DNA of 64,000 bases, taken from positions 24,262,587 to 24,326,586 of the forward strand of contig NC_056573.1 in assembly GCF_018340385.1 (NCBI RefSeq). The letters are read 5' to 3'. This stretch comes from Cyprinus carpio (Eukaryota; Chordata; Actinopteri; Cypriniformes; Cyprinidae). How positions within the stretch are numbered: position 1 is the first letter of the stretch; the number at the start of each line of letters is the position of its first letter. The position numbers and the translations under genes were made by a program. Under the pieces are notes generated by a model, which worked only from the letters and a program-made list of their open reading frames with translations, was not told where the DNA came from and did no database searches. Below, one piece after another: positions 1 to 10,704 of the stretch.

Positions 1-69
1 TTATTATCACAGATTAAAAGAGTGCTAAACAAATCAGTACATATTTAGCCAGGAAAGTGTGTGGGTTAC
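1..69 (-). other. start of the next sema6b intron
   Basis: The sequence left of the donor at 69-64 is intronic, with no recognisable coding content. Confidence 0.8.
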
Positions 70-160
70 CTGCAAACAGAGCCACGTTAGCGTGTTTGGG
101 ATCGTAAGGACATCGAGCCATTCCACTGATGGGCTCGCCGACCAATTCCAGAGTGTCTTT
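70..160 (-). CDS. sema6b: sema6b coding exon 6: GMARCPYDPKHANVALF segment (last exon in the window)
   Basis: This 91-bp exon has a TTTGTTCAG acceptor and a GTAACC donor, with 30 codons plus one base (phase 1 at its 3' end). It encodes residues 149-178. GMARCPYDPKHANVALFA is close to invariant in class 6 and separates it from classes 3, 4 and 5. The open frame extends past both splice sites by chance; translation outside 70-160 bears no semaphorin similarity. The remaining coding exons must lie to the left of position 1. Confidence 0.94.
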
Positions 161-1701
161 CTGAACAAACACACACACATACTGTTTGTGAGGACGGGAT
201 ATGACACTTTCTGAGAGGATGATAGCTGTTATAAACCACACATATCTCCAAACACATTCACAAGTGCTGCTATCATTTCTACACGCTTCCAGCTACAGTC
301 CAGAGTGTTAGTGAGCCTTTAAACACAACTATAGCGTGTGTCGATTTATCTTACAAATAAAACAAACCTACAAAACTGTCTCCAGAAAGGTTTTTTCAAT
401 TTTATATAAAGCAATAATAATCAGCTCTGATGTTGACATATACTGTAAAAACAAAGATTTGAAGATTTTACAACAAAAAGTGAGATTTGGCCAGAAAATC
501 TGCTCTCATGAAGCATCCATGTGAATTTCAAAATTTCACCCCAAATTCAAAAGTAAAACAGGAAAATATATATTACATTTAGAATATGAAGCATTAAATA
601 CCATATGACCAAGTGATCATGTAAATAAAAAATAAAAAAAAAACTAAATTCTTTGGCCATTAGTGTATGGAAGCCCATTTCCGTCATGGAATATTTTTTT
701 ATTTATTTTTTTAAAGGTACTTCAGAACTTTCATATAAAAACACAGAATTAAGATATAGACTAAAAAAAAGTGACAAATAAAATAGTCACAACTATCTTT
801 TTATTTTTTGTTCTGTGGCTGAAAAAAAAATGGAATTGCGAGAAAAATAAATCTGTTGTAAGAAACTCAGATGGTCAGAAATCTGAGTTTATTTCATGTC
901 TAGTTTATATCTTGCAATTCTGTGTTTACAATATATATAGCAATTCAAACAGATTTCTCTCAGAATTGCGAGAAACGAAGTACGAATTGTGAGAGAAAAA
1001 AGTCACAATTGCCTTTTAGAATTTTTTTTGTTTTATTCCATGGTGGAAATAGGCTTCCATATTAATGCTTTATTTTCTTAATGCAAAATAATTTCTTATT
1101 TTTTCCCTTTGATTTGGGGGTGACATATAATCCAGACATGTTCTTAAAAGATTCACCCACAAAACAATGTAAACATGCATTCATGCTTTCGATTCAATTC
1201 AAATGAGCATCATCTCTTCAGGTTCTCCAATGTAATTATGTGCAGCTATTTATTGAGTTTTAATCATTACGTCAATTGCTCTTCCATCAATACTGATCTA
1301 CTTTCATTACTGTTAATCCATTGTAAACATGCATATGAGTTCAACTGAACCAATTCTTCCTGAAGGTTCAGTGGATCTGACTTACAAAGCATTTCTTAAT
1401 AATTGGACTGTAAAAGAACATTTATTTTAGTAGTAAAACTGTGAGGTGGGTTACATGTTGCAAACAACACAGAATATGTAGCTTAACCAAAAACAGCAAT
1501 ACACAGCAGTATTAATTTAAATGTTTGTTTTGCTACCATTTAAACCAATAAAATGCGGTTGAATTTCTTCTATGTGTAGTAGGATGAACAGAATTGTATC
1601 TTGTGTTGTTTGTGTAGAATTGTTCTTTACACGCTCTACATGTTTGCTAATGGTAAACACAGGGGAGACGGTGAATTCTGCAGGCATTGAGGAACACTCA
1701 C
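161..1701 (-). other. sema6b intron between exons 5 and 6
   Basis: This 1541-bp AT-rich intron contains a TIR-bounded repeat at 666-1061. Nothing else is recognised. Confidence 0.85.
666..1061. mobile_element. MITE-like element with 25-bp TIRs and AATTGYGAGA-type internal repeats
   Basis: The left end TATGGAAGCC...CATGGA and the inverted right end match at 22 of 25 positions. The interior is made of degenerate short units built on 'cagaattgcgaga'. Related copies lie at about 30161-30580 and 50965-51585, both with the same 'ggaagcc' end or the same interior. No coding capacity; the transposon superfamily is not identified. Confidence 0.65.
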
Positions 1702-1800
1702 CGTGTAATTGGCACACAGCGGGTTGAAAGCGTTTGTCCCGCACACAAACAGCCCTCCATCATGGCTCAACAACACCTTAATATAATTACGACACTCCTC
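1702..1800 (-). CDS. sema6b: sema6b coding exon 5: ECRNYIKVLL / CGTNAFNP segment
   Basis: This 99-bp, phase-0 exon of 33 codons begins after a CCTTCAG acceptor and ends at ACG before GTGAGT. It encodes residues 116-148. EECRNYIKVLL carries Cys118, partner of Cys108. LFVCGTNAFNPLCANYT carries Cys135 and Cys144, the second conserved disulfide of the sema fold. NYT at 146-148 is an N-glycosylation sequon. The spacing from CRMKGK to ECRN is that of the family, so no exon is missing between this and the upstream exon. Confidence 0.94.
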
Positions 1801-2394
1801 CTGAAGGAAACACAGGAAAGACAAGGATTACTCTTGTTTTAAACTATTGTATATTTATTCTTCTTGTCAAATTTACAGTACTGTACTTATGATAACTTGC
1901 AAAATAACCTTACAGGGAATAAGATGATGTCATGTCTGAGAATCTAGGGTATTATGATGATTCCGTGTGCGATGTACTATTCCATGCAATGCAATGCAAT
2001 GAAATACCTTTATTAACATTATTGTCTATCTCATTTGCTCTGTTTATATTTGATTAATATTATACAGCAAGGCCCCTGAGAGCACATTGGAAATCTGGGA
2101 TTCAAAATCTCTTTTAAACTTGAATATAAACAAACCATTTTAGGATTAAAACTGAAAGAGAGAGAGAGTTTGTATAATGATGTTATCTCAGTTGGCATAA
2201 ACATTATAGAAATGGGTATTCTTATTAATTATTGTATGGAAACATCGGTGATGATATCTTATCAGTGTATTTGTTTTGCCAGACTGATCCTCTTTGAATC
2301 ACAATGACTTGGCAGCATTTGACTTTCATGCCATTTAACAAAGTCATTTGAATCCTAATTAAAATTTGAGTGAAGAAGAGAAATTAACAAAACA

Positions 2395-2396
2395 GT

Positions 2397-2446
<50 letters not shown>
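2395..2446. repeat. (TG)n microsatellite
   Basis: About 25 TG units with one TTTG interruption. Confidence 0.97.
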
Positions 2447-2447
<1 letters not shown>

Positions 2448-2559
2448 GGGTTAGACATGAAAGGGTAAGGGAAGATGGACAAAAGAATAATGCTGAAAAT
2501 ATTGACACAGCTTCACAAGTCATTTTTCCCCAGATGTCATTATTTTGAGAGCTGTGTTT

Positions 2560-3000
2560 GTTTTGGAAGACAGACACCAGATAAGTAGGTCCCAGCTTGC
2601 AGCTCCGCCACAGAGCCCACACTGTGGGCATCACCCAAAAACACATTTTCTCCAGGTTTTTACATTGTATTTGGACTAGATTTGCACAGTATTGCTACTT
2701 GTCTTTGTGTAGCACAGAAACAGGAAGTAGCTGGACTTGAATGCATCACTATGTGGGTCCAGCTATAAAAGCAGTCCCGAAAGCTACTGTATAGCCAGCT
2801 GCGAACACTCATGCATCAGGAATGCCTTTGTTCCCTTACGGACATCAATGGAACGTTTTGAAGTGGTTTTGCGTATTTTGCTGAAACCTCTGCATGTGGG
2901 CCCCATCATGCAGCTCCACCATAGGGCCCATTCACTGCTCTGCCCATTGAGTTTGACTGGGCCTCCTGGTGGAGCCAAAACCCGAGGGGGCCGACACTGA
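2560..3000. repeat. unidentified repeat-like segment with an internal duplicated motif
   Basis: The motif 'gcagctccRccaYaGRGccca' occurs at about 2600-2620 and again at about 2911-2931, in the same orientation and with similar flanks. GC content is higher than in the surroundings. It may be part of a transposon; no family is recognised. Confidence 0.35.
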
Positions 3001-4133
3001 GGTCAGGCTCTTTGAGGTGATTAGCAGGACTGCCGAGGGTCTATGTGTTGTTACAGATGCAAGTCCACCATTCACTGTGTGTGTGTGTTTGCACAAGAGA
3101 TGTTGTTACAAATGCATTCATGCTGCTCACAGCATTAAACACAAACTCCCTAGTGATAGATCAACTTACAGCGTGTGTGTGCATGTGTTTGAATAAGAGA
3201 AAGGACAGGGATCTTTTCATTTTTGATCATCTGAAGAGAGAGAGTGTGTGTGAGCTTATAAAATGACGCAACCTTTCACCTCTTATTATATCGTGAGTAT
3301 TTCCACCTGGATGCTGTGAAGGATGTGTTGTGGTATGCTCTAACATTACCACATCAACTCTGCCAGTTTCTTACCGCTGTGTGTTTTTCTTGGTGATCAT
3401 CAGGATACAATGTAAATAACGGCGGCAAAATTAAACAACAGTTTGCCCATAATTACCCACCAATTAGAAGACAATACAGTTGATCTTCACTCTAAAACTG
3501 AACCCAGGCAGAAATGTGTGTTGAGAACATCATTAAACAGCATTCACAATAAATGTAACTTCTCTCATGCAACATTTTTAAGTGCAACTGAATATTTAGC
3601 TCTGAATAATGTACTGTCTGGCAGGATTTGTCTTGATTTTATGTTCTTGATTGGATTGTAATGTAAGGCAATGATATCAATGATGCTTGTTTTACAGAGG
3701 GGAACTAGAAACTATTGCTCATTCTTTGATGAGGAGAGATTTACTACTACTTCACTAATTCTGCAGACTTGCAGTTTTTATCTGGTGAATGATAAAAAAG
3801 AAAAAAAATATATCAGACTGATTATAAATGTAATTTGAAAACTGATCGTTCCTAGGCAGACCAGGTCTCTTTCAGTTGGGCTTAGCTGATGTTTGCAGTC
3901 AGTAGATGAAATTGTATAAAAGATTATAATCTCAGAATTTAAGAACCACTCATTGCAAGTCATTTCCACAATGATTTTTCTAAATGTTTAATATTTGTGA
4001 CTGATGCCAGCAATTGTATGTGCGGCTATGCAATGGAGATCCATTCACTGTCAAAATTCATTAATTTTGACAAGTATTACTTCTTGATTACACATCTTGT
4101 TTTTGATGTTTCTTTCATTTCATCAGTTGCAAG

Positions 4134-4186
4134 GTTTTAGGCTATTCATCAGGCAGTCATGTTTTAGGCTATTCATCAGGCAGTCG
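4134..4186. repeat. 27-bp tandem duplication
   Basis: Two adjacent near-identical copies of a unit beginning 'gttttaggctattcatcagg'. Confidence 0.95.
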
Positions 4187-4859
4187 AAAAAAGAAACTGT
4201 AGATTAAGAATAGTTAGTGATTTCTCTCATTTCAAAATTCTTATAATTCTTTTATTTTGATCTGCAGTCTAAAAAAATCAAATCAGAACTAATTAAAAAA
4301 ACACAAATATGACACCTGTAAAAAATCATTTATAAGCAGTTTGATTATAGATATTCAAGGAAATTATAGTGCCTTGAAAGAAAAAAACTTGCTACAAATG
4401 TTATAATTAAGCAGATTACACAAATCTGAAAATACCTGAGATGTGTCTACTCAGGCAGTAATTTCAAAAAGAAAGAAACAGACTTTTTTTGACAATTATT
4501 ACCAACACCAACATAATAGTTAAGATAATGTTAAGCACAAACTAAGAAAAACAAACCTTTGACATTTCAATAATTAAATAAAAGCACTGATATCCACAGA
4601 GTTGTCTTTGGTGGGACGGGAGCGAAGCGCGAGTAGATAATCTGATTTTTATCATGCAATTTTTTTAAGCGATTTTAATCGTTAAGTGTAGTAGTTATGT
4701 GTGTTTCTCTCTGACTGTCAAAGACTAGAATCTGCTCAAGTCGATGGAAAGTTTAATCTTAGAATGTTAGAATGTCTAAATTGCATTCCGGGGGACGGGG
4801 TGTTTTGCTTCATCCCAAGGCAACAGTATAAAAGAAGCCAAATTCTGTGGGGAAAAAAT

Positions 4860-4985
4860 GGACTTTGCAACACTGGCCTTAGCAACCACCTAGCAAAGCT
4901 GTAGTAACCATCCAAAACGCCATAGCAACCCACTGGAAATTCCTAGGAACCAGCCAGAACATCATAGCACCTCAAATCAATAATC
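4860..4985. repeat. 'CTAGCAACCA' minisatellite-like repeat
   Basis: There are several degenerate copies of 'tagcaacc/atagcaaccca'. The same motif recurs at 46780-46890, 49060-49260 and, inverted, near 61350-61410. Confidence 0.6.
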
Positions 4986-5332
4986 AATAAGTTTTGCACA
5001 GACAAGCAACACTTAATATAAATAATATAGTTGGTTAATATTATGTTTCCCTGCCCACAAGGCCTTGCTTACATCATCAGGATTGGAAATCTGTTTTAGC
5101 TGAGAAAAGTATTGATTTTTTTTCTTTAGCATAATAAGCACTAATGAAGACTAAATTCAGACATTTATAAAGAAAGAAAAATTAGCTCGGATTTGATGTC
5201 ATGTTGTTTTGAACCCCATCTATTCCCATATGGACTCACTGGTACATCATAAACATCCAGCTGAACGTGAGCAGAATGGCCTAGCTGTGTGAGTCTGCTG
5301 TAAACTCTCTGCAGGGGGTGGGGAGATCTTAC

Positions 5333-5461
5333 GTTCCGCTTCATAAACTGTAAAATTGAATTCATCAGAGATGCAGGTTTGCGAGCGAGTCGATCCATAC
5401 GCCCGTCAGAGGTGTAAAAAGCAGGTTTCTCTCTGAGGAAGAGCACATGTGGTTCAGGTCT
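5333..5461 (-). other. candidate cryptic or cassette exon (43 open codons, phase 0-0)
   Basis: On the sema6b strand, 129 bp lie between a TTTCACAG acceptor and a GTAAGA donor and read 43 codons without a stop, starting RPEPHVLFLREK and ending MKRN. Both flanking coding exons (4 and 5) meet in phase 0, so inclusion would keep the frame. The peptide has no semaphorin similarity and would split the Cys108-Cys118 segment. An open frame of this length can arise by chance, so this is only a candidate; inclusion in mature transcripts is unproven. Confidence 0.2.
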
Positions 5462-6578
5462 CTGTGAAACACCATCAAGAAAGTGTCAAGATTTATCCTT
5501 CAGATTAGAGTGTGTGACAAGGCAGTATACGATCCCGTACCACGGCAAACTCCTTTCTATTCTGATCAAAGTCTGACTTCTTCTCCCTTATTCCCTTCCT
5601 CTCCTGTCTTTCTTTTCATCTTCCTCACTCTCCACCAATTCTTCTTCTCTCTCTGCATGTCTCCTTTCGCTCCCGTTCCTCCCACTCCATTCACTTTTTT
5701 CTTCTTTCTGCACCAAAATCACTTGCTGTCAGATTAGTGCACATTCAGTACTTAACCATTTAAAGATTCTCACATTTCTAAGGCCTCTAAATGATCAATA
5801 TGATCAAAACTATTGCTAAAAAACCTGTTGTACACCATCTACTATATTCCTGTCGTCTGATCGATAGTTTAGACTTTTAAGCAAGTAAAAGGCCTTTTAA
5901 TATCATTTAAAAAAGTTCATGATTTTTGATGTATTAAATATGATATTCAACAAAAAACAAATGCAGTTAAAAATCTTAAATAAACTCTGTTCCTATATAT
6001 ATATATAATTTCATATGTCACAGTTAAACACGTAGTCCTCCAAGTCTCTCTGAGATGCATAAAGGAACATACACAAGAGAGAAATCATAAATGACATCAT
6101 ATTAAAAACGAAAAGTGATGTAAGAATTTACAATGTGTAAAAACATTAAATGTAAATGTTTACACAGCGTATTCAATTTGTTGTGACTACAAGCTGAAAT
6201 TCAGATTAAATTTCAATGCATGCAAAAAACCAATTGGGTTCACATACTTTTTCCTACATTTTTATTGCTCCTAACAATTATCTCACTGTACCTATTTTAT
6301 TTCTCCTAAGACATTTTAGACGAAACATCTGAGACAAACCTGCTCAAGTGCCTTAAGCTATAAAATAGCAATATCAGAGCAATACAATTTTCTTCAGGGT
6401 CGAACAAAAAGATATTCAGTGAATTGTTCATGAAGGGATCCTGTTGCTCATTTTCATTCAGAACGACCCCACAAATGAAGTTCTCATCCTGCAGTGCCCT
6501 TCAAGCCAATAAAAATGACAACTTGAGCACTTTGAGAGAGAGAATAGATACTTGAGAGGATGTGAGTGTATCTATTAC

Positions 6579-6580
6579 AC

Positions 6581-6611
<31 letters not shown>

Positions 6612-6627
6612 CCACACACACACACAC
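6579..6627. repeat. (CA)n microsatellite
   Basis: CA repeats interrupted by a short C run at 6610. Confidence 0.96.
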
Positions 6628-6899
6628 GTTCCTATACTCCCTATAGGAGTATCACAGGCGGCAGATGTGATCTGTTTGTAGTTAGTCACTGTGTTATTGC
6701 TGTAGAAATCTGTTTATCTTGCACTTCATAAAAGCTAATCAAAGCAGCACAAGTGACAGAAATTTAAATCCTGCATCTTCGTGTTAATTATGAATGATCC
6801 ATTTATCCACCTCTGAAGATGTTATTATGATTTAATGCACTACCGCCAATGCTTACACTTAAACTGTTTTGATCTGGTCACTTTTATACCAGGTGCGGT

Positions 6900-7780
6900 G
6901 CAATTACTTTGTAGTTTTAAGTTGTTTATTTAGTTAGTTTCAGTAATTTTGTAATTTTTATTATTTGTTATTTCTATTTAGATTTAATTAATTTATTTCA
7001 GTTTACTAATTTTAGTACTTACACTTTAACTTATTATATTTCAATTGTTTGCAAAGCAACATTTCTAATTTTCATTTTTTTAAAGTTCTACATTTTACAT
7101 CATGTTTTAGTGTCCAGTAGAAAAAATATTTTAGTAATTCTTTGTGATTTTTTATTAATTTTTATTAATTTTTTTATTTAGATTTACTTATTTCAGTTTT
7201 CATTTTAATAATTTTCACACTTCATCTTACTCTATTTCTCTTAACTGCTAAGACAACATTTCTTATTTTCACTTTTCATCTAATATTTCCGTTTCCATTT
7301 AAATTGTACTTATTGTACTTAGTAATTTTGTTACTGTTATATTATTTTGTCACTGTTTTTACTTTTAAAAATGTTTTAATTTAGATTTAATTTATTTATT
7401 TTAGTTTTCATTTTATGCTTTAGCACTTCAACTTCAACACATTATATTTCAGTTAATTGTCATTTTTGTTAAAATTATGTTTAAGTATGTTTATGTGTTT
7501 TTCATTTATATATGTTTTCATTTTAATTACGTTTTGGTAAGTTTTATTAGCTTCTTTTTAAATATTTCTAATTATATTTAATGTATTTATTTCAGTTGTT
7601 ATTTTACTAATTTTAGTAACTTCAATTCATTACTTTTCAGTTAATTGCCAAGGCAACATTTCTCATTTTTGTTTTAAATAAGTATAGTTAATATATTTAA
7701 CGTATACTGTACATTTGATATTAATTTTTTTTTTCAGATTTATTTCAATTCACAAAAACTGGTTTTAACTGTCTTAGTTT
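6900..7780. repeat. degenerate tandem array, ~190-200-bp period, about four units
   Basis: The phrase 'gccaaggcaacatttctcatttt' and its variants recur near 7057, 7254, 7455 and 7650, embedded in T-rich 'ttagttttcatttta' sequence. Reverse-oriented or isolated copies of the same family occur at 11930-12420, 17220-17560, 28340-28750, 32590-33100 and 60230-60360. Confidence 0.7.
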
Positions 7781-7837
7781 TAAAAACAATTCTCCTCACA
7801 TGAGCACAATGCTATTTTCAGATCCTCACTGTAGTAA

Positions 7838-7839
<2 letters not shown>

Positions 7840-7875
<36 letters not shown>

Positions 7876-7887
7876 TGTGTGTGTGTG
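7840..7887. repeat. (GT)n microsatellite
   Basis: GT units with a single TA interruption. Confidence 0.97.
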
Positions 7888-8063
7888 AGAGAGGAGTCAG
7901 AATAAGGATATTGAATTTCCTCCTTCATTATGAAATCACGTCAGCTTAAATCAAGCAGCAAGACCACAATTACTGCAGGAACACATGCTACATCAGATCA
8001 AACACATTTCATCTGACAGCACTTTCTAAAGTCCATCTAATCTTATTCCAGAGCATATGAAGT

Positions 8064-8065
<2 letters not shown>

Positions 8066-8094
<29 letters not shown>
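8066..8094. repeat. poly(A) tract, 29 bases
   Basis: Uninterrupted A run. No recognisable retroposon body lies immediately 5' of it. Confidence 0.95.
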
Positions 8095-8096
<2 letters not shown>

Positions 8097-10386
8097 GGCT
8101 TATGGACCAGCAGTCTCATGTTTTAGGTCTGATATCAGTGGTGTGTGGAGGTGTGCGGTCAGATCTCTGACAGAAGGATGGATGATTGGACATGTGTCTC
8201 AAACAGACTTATTTTCTGGTCCGTCTGCGCTAATATTCTGTCAATCTCACACAATTAAAGGTGATTTCTGTGGAAAACCAGTTTATAGTTTATGAGGTAA
8301 TTAGCGATTACGAACTAAAACAACATGGAAAGACCAAGAAAGAGAAAGCAAGGAGAGTATGAGAGCCTGTTGCAGAACTTGCCGGAGGCAGAGATTCGCA
8401 GGTGTGTGTTTGATGTCTCAGATTTGTGTGAACATGTGGGTGGGTGGCAGACAGGTCTAATTTGTAAGCTCCCTCTTGCCAAACAATAATCCTTGTCCAG
8501 GTTTGACACTCAGTCCCTTGAAGTTCTCTCCCCTGCAGTCATACACATCTATTAAAATGGCCTGGTTTGCGAATGAGTGGGAATGCATGACTCTTACTTT
8601 ATTAAGGTGGGCAGAAGGCAGAAGGTAATTAGCCTCTGCATTGAAGAATAAGACCAGATTTATCACAAAAACATCAAAGAGAGACACAATCGAGTCTGAG
8701 GTTCAGACGTGAGAACCGACTGCAACTTGCAAAACAGGCCTTCACAAACTCTCCAATCTTCTCAAGTTAAAGAGAATATTGAACAAAGAGCTCTGGAGAA
8801 TTATTTGGGCAGGACAGATCAAGGGATGTGAAAAAAATGCACATTTTCAAAATCAACTAGCTGGAACTCAAGGGACTTGAAGAATTGGTTGAAGTATTTT
8901 TCACTTCATGCAGTCTTAAAAATACAACACTCATGGCAGGACACTCAAAAAGCAGTGCAAGAGCCGATGCAAAATCCAAAGATGCCAGAAAATGGCTACA
9001 CCAGTGATTTAAAAACAACAACAACAACAAAACAGATGATGTCATTATGCTATTTAAAAATAATTATATATATATATATATATAATACTAATCACTAATC
9101 AGATCATTTAACAAAAAACAAAACAAAAAACTCCAGGTTTGCTGTGCTTGTTTGTAGAGCTGTGCAATTAGACCAAAATGTTGTGATTATACTGCATCAA
9201 TATGACTATAAAATTATAGATAGATAGATCTCGTTTCTTCAAAACAGCTTTTTTTAAGTACTTCTTTTTAAGTATGGGACTAGAGTTTCAGTTTTATTTC
9301 AATTAGTCATGTTTAAATGAACTAATTGACTAGTCGGTTGTTGGGTCATCGTGATCAATCCCTCAACTGAGATCTCTTGCAATAAAGGCCACGTTTCCTG
9401 CTAACGTGCCAACTCACCCTCTTAAAATCATCTTAAATCAAGAAATACAGTAACATCCAAAAATAACTACAGTTCTGAAATGTTTCTCAAAACAGCTGCT
9501 CTTCTTTAGCATGCTGTATTTCAATGCAGTCCACGTTAATCTGGGTCTACATGTGCTTTTATATCAATATGCCAGGAAACAGTTTTGGCTTTTATTAAGC
9601 ACATTAGGACCTGACAGCTCCTGCAGCAGTTCACTTATGTTCTGCTCAGTAATGAGCCATCTACATGTTGGTTTCGTAAAAACAGTTGATAGGCCTACTC
9701 TAGAAGTACATAACGAAAGACAGAAGTTAAGAATCTGTGGAATTAATAAAAAAATATTTTTAAGTTTATCAAATGAAGTTGGCATTGCATACTTTGAATA
9801 TTGTTGGCTCTATTGTTCTATTGTAAGCCCCTTTGAAAAAAAGTGTTTGCTAAAATAAATAAATGCAACTGTAAAAACACATTATGAATTGCATTACTGT
9901 TTGAATGCTAACAAGTATAACATGTCTAACATAAGACACACATTAGCTGTAGGAAGGGTATATTTGATAAAACACAAAGAGAGCCATAAAAGATAACTGG
10001 CAGTACGACAGTAAGCTAAATCTAGTATTTATAGTAGGAGTTAAAAACACAAGCAAATAACAGGAAAATCCACACCCCTCAATAACATCCAATAACTAAC
10101 CGAGGCTGTAAGTAATCGTCTGCAATAACGCTAAAAGCATCCGCTGAGAGGCTAGAGTTACATGTCCTTGTGAACCGGCAGAAATAAGCCAAATCCTTAT
10201 TTTGTACATTTACTCTTCAGGAGAATTTATTTGTTTGAGACTGTATCCAGCTCTGCCACAGGTTTGAAACATCAAGCTCTTGGCAATAGTAAATCACTCA
10301 AAGTGCTGTGAATGAATTTCCTCGCTAAGACGGTGCTAAAAATGGCCGTGAAATGTGAAAAAACTTTGTGTTATTTGAATGCTCAC

Positions 10387-10449
10387 CTCGTGTTTGCCCT
10401 TCATTCTACAGATGCGGATGTCATTCTTATTTGATTCCCACGTCCTTTT
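10387..10449 (-). CDS. sema6b: sema6b coding exon 4: CRMKGK segment of sema domain
   Basis: This 63-bp, phase-0 exon of exactly 21 codons lies between a TTTTGCAG acceptor and a GTGAGC donor. It encodes residues 95-115. WESNKNDIRICRMKGKHE is diagnostic of class-6 semaphorins; Cys108 is expected to pair with Cys118 from the next exon. The neighbouring exons abut in phase 0 on both sides, so the 8.6-kb intron that follows could accept a frame-preserving cassette (see the candidate at 5333-5461). Confidence 0.93.
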
Positions 10450-10643
<194 letters not shown>

Positions 10644-10704
10644 CTTGCTGTAGAACATTTCATCTCCAGATACATGGTCCAGTTCCACTCGATAAAGGTC
10701 ATCT
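10644..10704 (-). CDS. sema6b: sema6b coding exon 3: first blade of sema propeller
   Basis: This 61-bp exon begins after a CTGCAC/GTGCAG acceptor (A completes the Arg74 codon) and ends with AAG before GTGAGA. It encodes residues 75-94, DDLYRVELDHVSGDEMFYSK. The pattern RDDLYRVEL joins NRTLYIGA of the previous exon exactly as in SEMA6B. The following intron is only 194 bp and is mostly a microsatellite that starts about 20 bases from this exon's donor, so splicing of this exon may be sensitive to repeat length; that last point is inference. Confidence 0.92.

Larger units (their letters stand above)
1801..10386 (-). other. sema6b intron between exons 4 and 5
   Basis: This 8.6-kb intron holds the repeats listed separately (TG, CA, GT and poly-A tracts, a 27-bp tandem duplication, a ~195-bp tandem array) and a possible cassette exon. 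The stretches 3000-4100, 5740-6500 and 8100-10380 show no recognisable gene. Confidence 0.85.

Noticed and set aside
14..241. Whole 75-codon open frame as a gene
   Set aside because: Only 70-160 is real exon; both ends run past clear splice sites into intron.
5165..5332. Extension of the open frame downstream of the cryptic exon
   Set aside because: It continues past a GTAAGA donor with no family similarity.
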